Assembly (NCBI RefSeq): GCF_030272615.1
Contig: NC_081411.1
Location: 159,318,471 to 159,382,470, forward strand
Length of the DNA stretch: 64,000 bases
Source: Cryptomeria japonica
Lineage: Eukaryota > Streptophyta > Pinopsida > Cupressales > Cupressaceae
Direction: 5' to 3'
Under the pieces are notes generated by a model. It did not search any database. It had not been told where the DNA came from and saw only the letters and a list, made by a program, of their open reading frames with translations. Shown here one piece after another: positions 10,895-20,488 of this stretch. Both the position numbers and the translations under genes were made by a program. Numbering within the stretch: the stretch's first letter is position 1; each line of letters begins with the position of its first letter.

Positions 10895-11980
10895 GTGGTG
10901 TTGGATGAGATTCCTGAAAATGAAATGCCACAGGTACCTGATGCTCAGCAACAACAGATTGTCCCACAAACTCCTGCAAGTGTTAGACATTCTACAAGGT
11001 CAAGTAGACCCCCTGAAATATTTTCTCCTTCTTTGTATTCTATTTTATTAACTGATTTTGGTGAACTAGAAGAATATAAAGAAGCAATGCAGGTGGATGC
11101 CAAACAACAGTGGGAGCTAGGCATGAAAGAGGAGATGGACTCCTTGATGAAAAATAAGACTTGGGACTTAGTCCCTTTACCTGTAGAAAAAATAGCTTTG
11201 CCTAACAAATGGGTTTATAGGCTAAAGGAGGAGGAAGGAGGTCAAAAAAGATATAAGGCCAGACTTGTGGTAAAGGTTTTGCACAAAAAAAGGGTATAGA
11301 TTATGATGAAATATTTTCTCCAGTTGTAAAAATGACTTCAATTAGAATTGTACTTGGTCTTGTGGCTGCAAATGATTTACATCTTGAACAATTAGATGTC
11401 AAAATAGATTTTCTCCATGGAGATTTGGAGGAGGAAATTTAAATGTTGCAACCACAGGGATATGAGGTCAAAGGTAAGGATAACTTGGTGTGCAGGTTGA
11501 AGAAAAGCTTGTATGGCCTAAAGCAAGCACCCCGACAATGGTATTTAAAATTTGATAGTTTCATGGCTAAACACGGTTATCATAGATGTCATTCTGATCA
11601 TTGTGTATATTTTAAGAGATTGGATAATGGCAGTTATATTATCCTGTTGCTTTATGTTGATGACATGCTTGTTGTTGGGTATAACATGCAACATATAAAT
11701 GATCTTAAACAGAAATTAGCCAGGTCATTTGCTATGAAGGATTTGGGTGCAGCTAAGCAAATTCTCGGTATGAGGATTACACAAGACAAGAAAAATAAAA
11801 CCTTGAATTTGTCCCAAAGTGAGTATATAAAGAAGGTGTTGAAAAGATTTAACATGCAGCATGCAAAAGCAATTAGTACACCTTTGGCTAGTCATTTCAA
11901 ATTAACTAAGGAGATGTGCCCAAAGGCACAGGAAGAGGTAAATAAAATGTCTAACATCCCATATTCATCAGCTGTTGGCA
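10895..11980 (+). pseudogene. Copia-3 reverse transcriptase
   Basis: Linker RHSTRSSRPPEIFSP is followed by the RT start (MDSLMKNKTWDLVPLP, NKWVYRLKEE). A frameshift falls after KARLVVK near 11275; the frame resumes as [15 protein letters not shown], with [11 protein letters not shown] and then a stop just before MLQPQGYE. The remainder (11443 on) is open: [13 protein letters not shown], the catalytic LLLYVDDMLVVG (near 11645-11680) and LGMRITQDK. The YVDD box is intact. Confidence 0.94.
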
Positions 11981-12618
11981 ATCTGATGTATGCAATGGTA
12001 TGCACAAGGCCAGATATTGCACATGCAGTGGGAGTTGTGAGCAGGTTTATGAGTAATCCAAGTATGGAACATTGGAATGCTGTGAAATGGATTCTTTGGT
12101 ATTTGAAAGGAACTACTATGAAGGCATTATGTTTCAAAGGATCTAATGTTGCTCTGAGTGGATTTGTTGACTCTAATCTAGCAAGTGATATTGATTCATG
12201 GAGGAGTACTATAGGGTATGGTTTTACTATAGGGGGAACTGCAGTCAGTTGGATTTCTAGGTTGCAAAAGGTTGTTGCACTTTCAACCAGTGAAGTTGAG
12301 TATGTTGTTGCTATAGAAGCCAGCAAGGAGATGATTTGGTTACAATGTTTTTTGGAGGAATTGGGTTAGACACAGGAGGATCGCCCCTTGTATACTGATA
12401 GCTAGAGTACCATTAATCTTGCGAAGAACTCTACTTTTCATTCAAGGACAAAGCACATTTAGCTCAGGTACCACTTCATCCGGACTATTTTGGAGGAGGG
12501 TCAGTTATAGCTTGAGAAGATTCACACAAGTGAGACTCCTGTCGATATGTTCATGAAGGCAATTCCATGGGAGAAGTTGATTTCTTCATCAGTTTTTGTT
12601 GGTCTTCTTGATTTATAA
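11981..12618 (+). pseudogene. Copia-3 RNase H and pol end
   Basis: Continues the same frame: NLMYAMVCTRPDIAHAVG, WILWYLKGT, GFVDSNLASDIDSWRST, VALSTSEVEYVVA. The usual catalytic motif DSDYAGD appears as DSNLASD, so an acidic residue is lost. After a stop at 12367 the tail still reads STINLAKN and HSRTKHI with further stops, ending at TAA 12616-12618. Confidence 0.9.
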
Positions 12619-12751
12619 TTGTGAAATTTATACTAGTCGAGTGCCAGTGTTTTATCCAGTGGATGCTGCAAGTACAGTGGTGTGGTCTCGTATCAGTCTA
12701 CAAGTGGGAGATTGTTTAGTGTGGAGCCTGATCAGTCTCCAAGTGGGAGAT
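12619..12751 (+). promoter_or_regulatory. Copia-3 duplicated polypurine tract region
   Basis: AAGTGGGAGAT abuts the 3' LTR (12741-12751). A second copy, CAAGTGGGAGAT, lies about 43 bases upstream inside a tandem duplication containing ATCAGTCTMCAAGTGGGAG. No coding frame is present. Confidence 0.8.
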
Positions 12752-13154
12752 TGTTGATATGTGGTGATTGATCAACAAAGTACTGTACACTCATCACATA
12801 TCCTCATCGGGCAGGGATTCGGGGGCGGCAGCCCCCGAGATAAAAAAAATTTGGACATTTTTTGTTGATGAAAACCGACATTGTAACAAAACCCTAAAAA
12901 GGCCGACTTTGTTTGTTTCCCTAAAAATGTATGTTATAAGCGGCTGGGATGCTTAAGGCATTGGAAGGTTGATGTACTATTTTTGCTGGATAATAAGATT
13001 GGATGGTTCTATATGGTGGACGTAACCCATTCTCGGTGAACCACGTTAAATCGTTGTGTTATCTATGTCCTATTTTATTCCTTTATCTTTTGTATTTAAA
13101 TCTACATATAATTTTCAGTTCATATTTGCTTCGGATCTGCTTGAAACCCTAACA
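12752..13154 (+). repeat. Copia-3 3' LTR, full length
   Basis: A 403-bp LTR from TGTTGATATGTGG to ACCCTAACA. It contains a G/C-rich palindrome-like block (GGGGGCGGCAGCCCCC, about 12820-12837) in otherwise A/T-rich DNA. Its last ~213 bp match the truncated 5' LTR with a few differences. Confidence 0.93.
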
Positions 13155-13439
13155 ATGTGAAGTAATAACCCTTATTGTAGATCAATAACAAGCCATGGTA
13201 TAAATGATAGATGAATGGATGCAATGGATGTGATCGCAACAAGTCTAAAAGACAATGGATCCATAGCCTTTACGAATGGTGTTTGTTTACCAGGTTTTCA
13301 CCACCGTACTTACCCAAGGCACCACCGGAGTGGTTTTCACCGTTTGGATGAATGATTTTTCTTTACTATTTTCTTGATTTTTTGTATTTTTGTATTTTGT
13401 TCAGGAATATTTTCTAAATGTTTTTGGTATTTTTTGATA
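13155..13439 (-). other. Tat-1 3' untranslated sequence right of Copia-3
   Basis: Non-coding. It contains TTTACCAGGTTTTCACC and TGGTTTTCACC motifs (13285-13350) that recur in the Tat-2 3' region (about 59941-59960 and 60590-60650), supporting kinship of the two Tat elements. Confidence 0.65.
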
Positions 13440-14600
13440 TTGGAGGAGCCTGATGCTCTATATGGCATATGTATGAAACCGTTTGAGATGCATGTTGTTG
13501 ACCAGATCTACTAGTGGTTCTCCTTCTGAATGTTCTAACTGATATGCCCCGGACCCGAAGACGGCAGTGATGACATATGGACCTAGCCAATTGGATTCAA
13601 ATTTGCCCCGGTGTTCTCTGTTTGGTTAATTGCAAGGATTCTCCCTGAGAACAAGATCTCCTACTTCAAATGTGTGAGGTTTGACCCGATGATTGTAGCT
13701 TCTACACATGCACTGCTGATAGGATTTTAGGTGGTTGTAGGCAGCTTGTCACTTTTCATCAAGTAGTTTCAAGTCCTAAAGACATGAGACTCGGTATTCT
13801 TCATCATTTCTTAGATTGTGCAAGGAGACCCGTAGAGATGGTAATTCAACCTCAATAGGAAAGATGGACTCTGCTCCATAAACCAGTGAGTAGGGGGTTG
13901 TGCCTGTAGGGGTTTGAATGCTAGTTTGATATGCCCATAGTGTTGGATTCAAATGAATGTGACAATCACGACCAACATCATTGACTATCTTTTTGAGGAT
14001 CCTAAATATATTCATGTTGGATGCTTTTGCTTGACCATTGTCCTATGGGTAATATGGGGTGAAAAAATGGTGTTGGATATGAAACTTCTCATAGAGTTCA
14101 TGGACATCTTTATTTTTGAAAGGGAGCTCGTTATCTATGATGATGGACATGGGTACACCATACTAGCAGATGACGTAATTAAGGATGAATGAGGTGATCT
14201 TCTTGTCAGTGACTTGGGTGACCGGAATGGCTTCGATCCACTTGGTGAAGTACTCTTTGGTGGTAATGATAAATTTATGACTATTGGATGAAGATGGATG
14301 GATTTTACCAACAAGGTCAACTCCCCATTGACAAAAGGTCCATGGTGTTGTGATAGGTTGTAATTCCTATGTTGGGGCATGTATCAGATCTCTGTGAACT
14401 TGGTACTTCTTACACCTTCTGACAAAGTAGTAGGAGTCTTTTTCCATGGAGGGCCAATAGTATCTGGCTCGCATGATTTTATTTTCTAGTGAAGGACCGC
14501 TTGAGTGAGCCCCACAAATTCCTTCATGTACCTCTTCCAAGGATTTTGTTATCTCATCTTGTTCCAAACATCGAATGAGAGTACCATCAAGACTTCATAT
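13440..14600 (-). pseudogene. Tat-1 integrase
   Basis: The - strand starts with an H2C2 zinc-binding region (EVHEGICGAHSSG ... YYWPSMEKDSYYFVRRCKKYQ, 14367-14567). The catalytic core between 14380 and 14016 is frameshifted. The core end reads LWAYQTSIQTPTGTTPYSLVYG (14015-13776), the signature of gypsy integrase. After a stop the C-terminal domain continues (KVKPHTFEVGDLVLREN, GKFESNWLGPYVI) to about 13440. It has the G-P-Y module but no recognisable chromodomain. It would insert the element cDNA; here it is not functional. Confidence 0.92.
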
Positions 14601-14654
14601 GTATAGGGTTTTGGCAATGATGGTGTATCTAGCAGTTTGGCAGATAAAGGTTTT

Positions 14655-15123
14655 TCATTGGTTGTTTGATTGGTTAGGGGGAAGTGTTTGGTCATGTAGG
14701 TAAGTGAAAAACTCACTGTACCATGGGGAGTTGGAGCCAATAAGGTGATATATCATTTCAGATTCGGGGATATCATAAGCGGGAATCCAAAGTTGTTCCA
14801 CCAAGAACTCATAGTGTGTTAAATTTTGTGAAAGATCCAGGAGAGATGCAATTGTAGCCATTGCATCGGCAGCTCGATTCTGATCTCTTGGTACTTTTCA
14901 AATGTGATAGTTGTAAATGATTCTTTGAAACTATCCACCATCCTTTTGTACGGCATTGTATGGCCAATCTGAGTCTTATTATCAAGGCCTTATATTTTTC
15001 TATATTATTTGTGCATGGGAAAGTGAGTTTGTATGACTTTGGGATGTTGTCACCTTGAGGTGTGATAAAAAGAATACCTACCCCTGAGCCATGTTTGGTG
15101 TATGAGCCATCAAAATATAGCTT
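14655..15123 (-). pseudogene. Tat-1 second RNase H domain (archaeal-type, aRNH)
   Basis: After the first RNase H comes another RNase H fold: KLYFDGSYTKHGSGVGI (first Asp of D-E-D-D), then LTFPCTNNIEKYKALI, where the usual NNxAEYEAL Glu position survives as E-K-Y. After an apparent deletion it continues PRDQNRAADAMATIAS, corresponding to the C-terminal DxxADxLA segment. The stretch carrying the third acidic residue seems lost. A second RNase H between RT-RNH and integrase is the hallmark of Tat elements. Confidence 0.85.
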
Positions 15124-15627
15124 CTAGGGTTGTGTAGTTGTGATCATGAAAATTTCTTCATCTAGAAAAATGGAAATAAGAGGATGGTTTCCTTTGAGTG
15201 GTGCATCAGCCAACTGATCTACAATAACCTGTCCCTTGATAGCTTTGCGGTCCACATACTCAATATCAAATTCACTCAAGATCATAACCCATTTGGCCAA
15301 GCGGCATGTCAATTCTACCTTGCTGAGTAGGTACTTGAGTGGATCTATCTTGGCAATAAGTTGTACTTTGTGCGTTAACATGTAGTGCCTTAATTTGGTT
15401 GCCACCAAGATAACTGCTAGACAAGCTCGCTCAATAGGTGTGTAATTGAGTTCATAGCCTACCAGTATTTGAGAGATGTAGTAGATAGCACATTCTTTTC
15501 CTTCTGCATTATGTTGTGCAAGCAATACTCCTAATGTCGTGGTTGTAGCTGAAATGTATAACAATAGAGGTCTACTTGGATATGGTGGAATCAACAATGG
15601 TGTATTCATTAGGTAGTATTTAAGCAT
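15124..15627 (-). pseudogene. Tat-1 RNase H domain (first)
   Basis: Open for 167 codons: RPLLLYISATTTTLGVLLAQ (the usual LYLAVS...A region of gypsy RNase H), CAIYYISQILVGYELNYTPIERACLAVI, KVQLIAKIDPLKYLL, GRLAKW-type LTCRLAKWVMILSEFDIEY. It begins immediately after the RT frame stop at 15628 in the same frame. The first catalytic Asp appears as the Ser of YISATT, as in many plant gypsy elements. Confidence 0.93.
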
Positions 15628-16574
15628 TTAGAATGCTTGTTGGCATTTTGCATCCCATTGAAAGCAGATATTTTTATATAATAGATGGGTGAAGGGATGA
15701 CATTTATCAGCCAATTGTGCAATGAACCATCGAATGGATTGTAGCCGACCTTGTAATGTCCTCAAATGACTGATATTCTTTAGAGGTGGCATGTCCATGA
15801 TTGCCTTGACTTTCATAGGATCTACCTCAATGGCTTTACTTGAGACAATGTATTCTAAGAGCTTCCCAGAAGTTACTCCAAACACACATTTATTTGCATT
15901 GAGACATACGTGGTATTGTTCTAATCTGTTGAAGATTTTATCCAGTACTACAAGAAGACCCTCTCTTGTTAATGATTTAGCTAGTAAATCATCCACATAA
16001 CCTTCCATTATTGTATGCATCATTTCGTGGAATATAGTAGTCATGGCTCTTTGATATTGCCCTTGCATTATTTAGACCAAATGGCATTACATTCCAATAG
16101 TGTGTTCCTCATGGACATGTAAAAGTTGTTTTGTGTTGATCCTCTCAAGCAATTTTAATCTGGTTGTATCCTGAAACCATCCATAAGAGAAAGCATCGCA
16201 TGACCTATTGTTAGATTGATAATCATGTCGATATTTGGTAAGGGATAGTCATCTTTAAAACATGCTTTATTTAAATCTCTAAAATCCATACAGATACAGA
16301 TGCCCCCATTAGGTTTACCAACAGGTATAATATTGGAGATCCACTCTGCATAATCAATTGGTCTGATCAAACCAGCATCCAAGAGCTTTTTAAGTTCAGC
16401 CTTGACAAGAACAGCGATTTGTGGGTGCATCTTTCTGAGCTTTTGTTTGACAGGTTTAGCTCCTTCTACTACAATTAGGTGATGCATGACCAAATCTGGA
16501 TCTAAGTTGGGCATGTCTGCATAAGACCATGGAAAGTTGATTTGGTGTTTCTGGAAGAATTCCACAAATTTTGG
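15628..16574 (-). pseudogene. Tat-1 reverse transcriptase
   Basis: The first part (16565-16155) has WSYADMPNLDPDLVMHHL, KQKLRKMHPQ, KLLDAGLIRPI, WISNIIPVGKPNGGICICMDFRDLNKAC and LSLMDGF. The second part (16068-15628) has the catalytic MEGYVDDLLAKS, LEQYHVCLNANKCVFG and LRTLQGRLQSIRWFIAQLADK. YVDD is intact. A frameshift lies between 16155 and 16068, around the expected TFQRAM block. The first part is in the same frame as the protease upstream. Confidence 0.95.
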
Positions 16575-17700
16575 TTATTCTTCAGAAGTTAATGGAGATG
16601 TCAAATGTATTTTGTGAGGAGTCTCGGGGGTCCCCACATTGAATTCTTTTGTTTCTTCTATTAGAATGGTTGATCTCTCCTGATTCATACTAAAGGGGAG
16701 GATGTCAAACCTTTCATCCTTAGGCACCTCGAAGAGGTATTCACCTTTGAATACGCTCTTTGTTTTTACTCTTTTAGGATCAAAAAGTGCCACCGTGTGG
16801 TTTTCACTAGAAGATCCATGCTTTACTATAATATTTCTACAACTGAAAGGTTTGGCATCTACCCCAAAGTATGTTGTGTTCTTCAATTCAATGGCAAACC
16901 CAGCTTTATGATCCTCACTTGGTATGTTATCCCGTAATTCTAGAAAGTCTATGAGTGCCTCATCATTTGGGAAATGGTAAAGGCATGGGGGATTTGGCTG
17001 GTTCCATTTAATGAGTTTAGGATGAATGATAGGCATTACTTCATCGATTAAGTTGATTTCATAGGAGGCATCAGTGAGGATTAATATGCAGGTGTGAAGT
17101 TCATCGATGGTACTCTCCTTGTCAAATTCAGGCGCAGGATTTGACATAGGGCCTGTGGAATTTTCTTCTAGCTCAGGATGGACCTTCCTTCTGAACAATG
17201 CAACCGGGGGTTCAGGATAGGAAACAGCTTCTTGCGTTATCGGAACCCAAAAAAATTTAATCCATGCTTCTCCATAAACTGGTATATCCTTACAAGGTGG
17301 AGGAGGTGAGGTTTCTTCCTCATCTGAAGTATTTAAATGCACTGAATCCCATTCCCACTCATGTGATTCTATCTTAGAACCACTCTCTAGCATTCGATTA
17401 CTGTACCAAGCTGGGATATCATTTGAATTGAATAGTGCATTAGTTACTGGCTTATGTACTTTTGGAGGTGGGATTGCTGGTGGTGCTGGGGTTTCAAATA
17501 TAATCAAGGATTGTATCCTTGGAGCAATTGGCTGATACACATGTTTGTTGGTTTTTCCTTTGAATTGAAGCTTAGGAACAGATTCTCTTTGAAAACCTAC
17601 TCCAGTTTTATCTCCTGGTTTCAACTCAGGTTGTAAGGGCTCTTATCATCCTTGCTTGCAAGGTCCCAAATCACTATGGCCATCATAGCCCATTCTTTGC
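16575..17700 (-). pseudogene. Tat-1 polyprotein linker with G-patch-like motif
   Basis: The - frame continuing from the protease reads GFNIMQRMGYDGHSDLG with PCKQG and then, after two stops, EPLQPELKPG and GVGF. This fits a G-patch (aromatic-x-x-M-G-Y-x-G...G-L-G...G-I...P). A 349-codon open stretch (16575-17624) follows with acidic and proline-rich sequence (DEEETSPPPPCKD) and an unrecognised middle leading to RT. The motif sits between protease and RT. Function in this element is unknown; G-patches elsewhere bind RNA or stimulate helicases. Confidence 0.72.
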
Positions 17701-18560
17701 ATTATATTGAAGCCTTTGCTATATTTGTTAGTGGGGAGCTTAGCCTTAGGGCTTTCTTTGTTGAGAGGGTCTGTGTAGATCCATTCTGCCAAGTCTTCAT
17801 CCATGGTTTCCTCCTCTTGACTTTTACCAGGGGTGAATTTTGCCAAACTGCAAGTTCTTTTGGCCAGCGGTGATTTAAGTAAATCTTGGGGTTTGCCATG
17901 AGTTTTAGGGGATGTGAGTAACTTCCCAACATAAAAGAGTTGGCTAAGATTATATTCACCGGGACCTTCCTCAACCATTTTCATTTTTAATTTCTCATGT
18001 TTTGGTGTAGGGGTTATTAAGATGGAAAGAGAGGTTGGATTAACATATGATGAGGAAACAATTGCTTCCCTCTTGTTAGGTATGGTGATGTCTAGCTGAT
18101 GGTGAATATTATTACAATATGCAAATGGATTAGCATCACCGAGGATTGTAATTTCTACCCCATTATGTGGAAACTTGATACATTGGTGATAGGTAGATGG
18201 GACGGCTTGCATGGCATGTATCCAAGGTCTCCTTAACAAGAGATTGTATGGAAAAGGAAGGTCTAGAACTTGGCAAACTATATGCTTCACCACTGGCCCA
18301 ACCCTAATGGGTAATATAATAGCTCCTCTAGAAGAAAGTTCTGCATCATCATATGCATTGATGATTATTTTCTTGCTGACATCCATTGATTCTGATGTAT
18401 AACCCAATGTTGTGACTAACTGCAAGGTGAATATTTTTAAGCCGGCTCCATTATCAATCAAGACTCACTTGATTCTATGTTGTTTTACGAACCCTTCAAT
18501 ATGGAGGGAGGCATTATGGGGTTGTTGGAAGGACGTGTTGCCACTTTTGGTAAAAGTGAG
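17701..18560 (-). pseudogene. Tat-1 aspartic protease
   Basis: VLIDNGAGLKIFTLQL (active-site loop D-N-G-A, where DGGA or DTGS is usual) is followed by LLLRRPWIHAMQAVPSTYHQCIKF, the Tat-type form of LLGRPWIH...PSTLHQ with one Arg for Gly. The domain spans roughly 18461-17960. An I-to-stop change just before MIDNGAG makes the annotated Met artificial; the real frame continues upstream into gag. It cleaves the Gag-Pol precursor in active elements. Confidence 0.9.
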
Positions 18561-20488
18561 ACATGATGATGACTTTAGACTACCAACCATGGCTTGAAAC
18601 TAATTTGTGTTGAGGTTGGTGGGGATGGACGCTTCTTGGAGAGCTTGATCCAAGATTGTTTTATGTGAGGGGGATGAGTGTAAAAGATCTAATATGTAGA
18701 CGAGGGATAGCGTCTTACCCAATTTCTCTACAAGATTATATTGTTTGGTGAGGGGTGTCATTCCTTGTGGTGTCGCTCGAATAGTAATCTTGCCATGACA
18801 TGTAACAACATTGCATGTAGGATTTTGATCTTTTATAGTAAGATTTGCAACTTGTTCATCCGCATCATAAAGGGGATTCATAGTATAATTATATGCGGCT
18901 TGTGTGTAATTGGTTGTGGTATCTATGTTTCTCCCTGAAGTGGAAGGACCCCTTTGATCATGTGATGGAAGTGGATTCTTGAACATTAAGTGATCATGAT
19001 TAGATGTTTTTGGGTCATGTCCCTCAATTTCAATTTATCCTCTATCGGTAAGATCCTGAACAAGATCTTTTAGTCTATGGCAATTGCTTGTTTTATGCCC
19101 TCTTCCTTGGTGAAATTCACAATGTTTGTGATCTCGCCACCATGGAGGCTTGACTTGAGGCTCATAATTGGATTTTTTTGGTAAGGTCGCAAGATTGGAG
19201 GATATTAATTGGCACAAGATTGTTTCGATAGGTTCCCCTAAGGGTGTATATGCGCGTTTTGGCTTGTAGTTTTGTTTCTTTTGTTTTGGTTCCTCTTGTT
19301 GTGTATTGCGACCTTCATTTTGTGGATTTTTTATGGTGTTGTTGTTAGGAGGGGGATTTCGTCCTGCAAACCTAACCACGGGTTGTGCAATTTTCATTGT
19401 TCTTGCGTCCACTGTCCTATCATTGACAATGTTCTTGTTTTTGTTCCAAAATTTTGGTGTGTCGATATTATAGTGTGGACAAGGACCATCTTTATTTTCA
19501 TTATAAATTTTGATAATTCCCTTTTTAATGAGGTCTCTTTCGCATTTGAGCCCTTGAGTTATCATTTCTTCAAAGGATTTTGTGCCCTTCATGTCAAAAT
19601 GAAATTCCATTTCATCATTTAAGTTGGAAATGAAAATTTCCACTAATTCTTGTTGAGATAGATGAAGGGAGCGTCTGCTAGATAATTGTCTCCACCGTTG
19701 TAGGAAAGTTGAGAACTCCCCTGGTTTTTGTTTTGTGTTGCACAAATCTTCCATGGTGACGTCATGTTCTATGTTGTGTGCATAATGAGTGATAAATTTT
19801 TGGACCAGTTCTTCAAATGTTCTAATACCACCCAGCAGTCGTGAAAACCATTGTGTGGTTGTGCCTCCCAAACTTTGAGGAAAGAGGTGCATTAGATATG
19901 CAAGCGGAGTGAAATTCTCACACATGGTCCCTAGGATCTCCTTTGCCTCTATATTTTTCAAATTTGGGTTTTTCAAACCCTCATGGAAAAGGTGGCATAA
20001 GCATGTTCCTCTCAAATGGATATGGACAAATGTCGTTAAGTGAGAATTGATTGGTCTTCACACCACTATTCAGTTGTTGGGCAAGATTTTATATGTGTTG
20101 CCTCAACATGTCTATTTCTAAAGGAGGAGGAGGTGGAGGATTCCCTTGATGATTAGGGTCATAGCCGAAGTAGTCTCTACCTCCTCCACCATCGTGATGG
20201 CTATGTTGCTCTGATGTTTGTTTTAATTGTGTTGTATCAAAATTGGAGGGAAGTTTGGCACCCTCTTGAGCAAGTCTCAAGAAATGAGCATTGGCATTGT
20301 TTTTAAGAATCATCAAAGAGCCTATTGAATTTTTGATTATGTTGTGCTCTTTCTATAGCCTCTAGAGTTGGAGTGTTGAGATCTTCATCATTAGTGCCTC
20401 CTCCAAAGGCCTCATGAAATTCATTGATGTCTTCGTCCTCCTCTTCAATTTCTGGTTATCGATTTTTCATTGATCTTGTTTGAGCCAT
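18561..20488 (-). pseudogene. Tat-1 gag
   Basis: The probable start is the ATG at 20488 (MAQTRSMKNR, then an acidic stretch EIEEEDEDINEF). Early frameshifts and stops follow. The core (20015-19035) has the Retrotrans_gag signature LGGTTTQWFSRLLGGIRTFEELVQKFITHY. A basic region (KQKKQNYKPKRAY) and TPLGEPIETILCQL follow, then the zinc-knuckle variant CEFHQGRGHKTSNCHRLK (C-X2-H-X4-H-X4-C), usual for Tat. From 20015 down to about 16155 gag, protease, linker and RT share one frame broken only by stops. ORF 18600-18986 is the gag-protease spacer. Confidence 0.92.

Larger units (their letters stand above)
8412..13154 (+). mobile_element. Copia-3: Tork-like Ty1/copia element inserted in Tat-1
   Basis: On the + strand, an LTR end at 8629, a tRNA-iMet-type primer site, gag-PR-IN-RT-RNH, a polypurine tract and a full 3' LTR (12752-13154) are in order. 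The left LTR is truncated to its last ~218 bp. The right flank begins ATGTG; ATGTC stands just before the left remnant (8406-8410), so the duplication is doubtful. Domain style (LLYVDDMLV, SGFVDSNLASD) fits Tork-type copia. It lies in the Tat-1 3' region downstream of integrase, the deepest layer of the nest. Confidence 0.93.
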
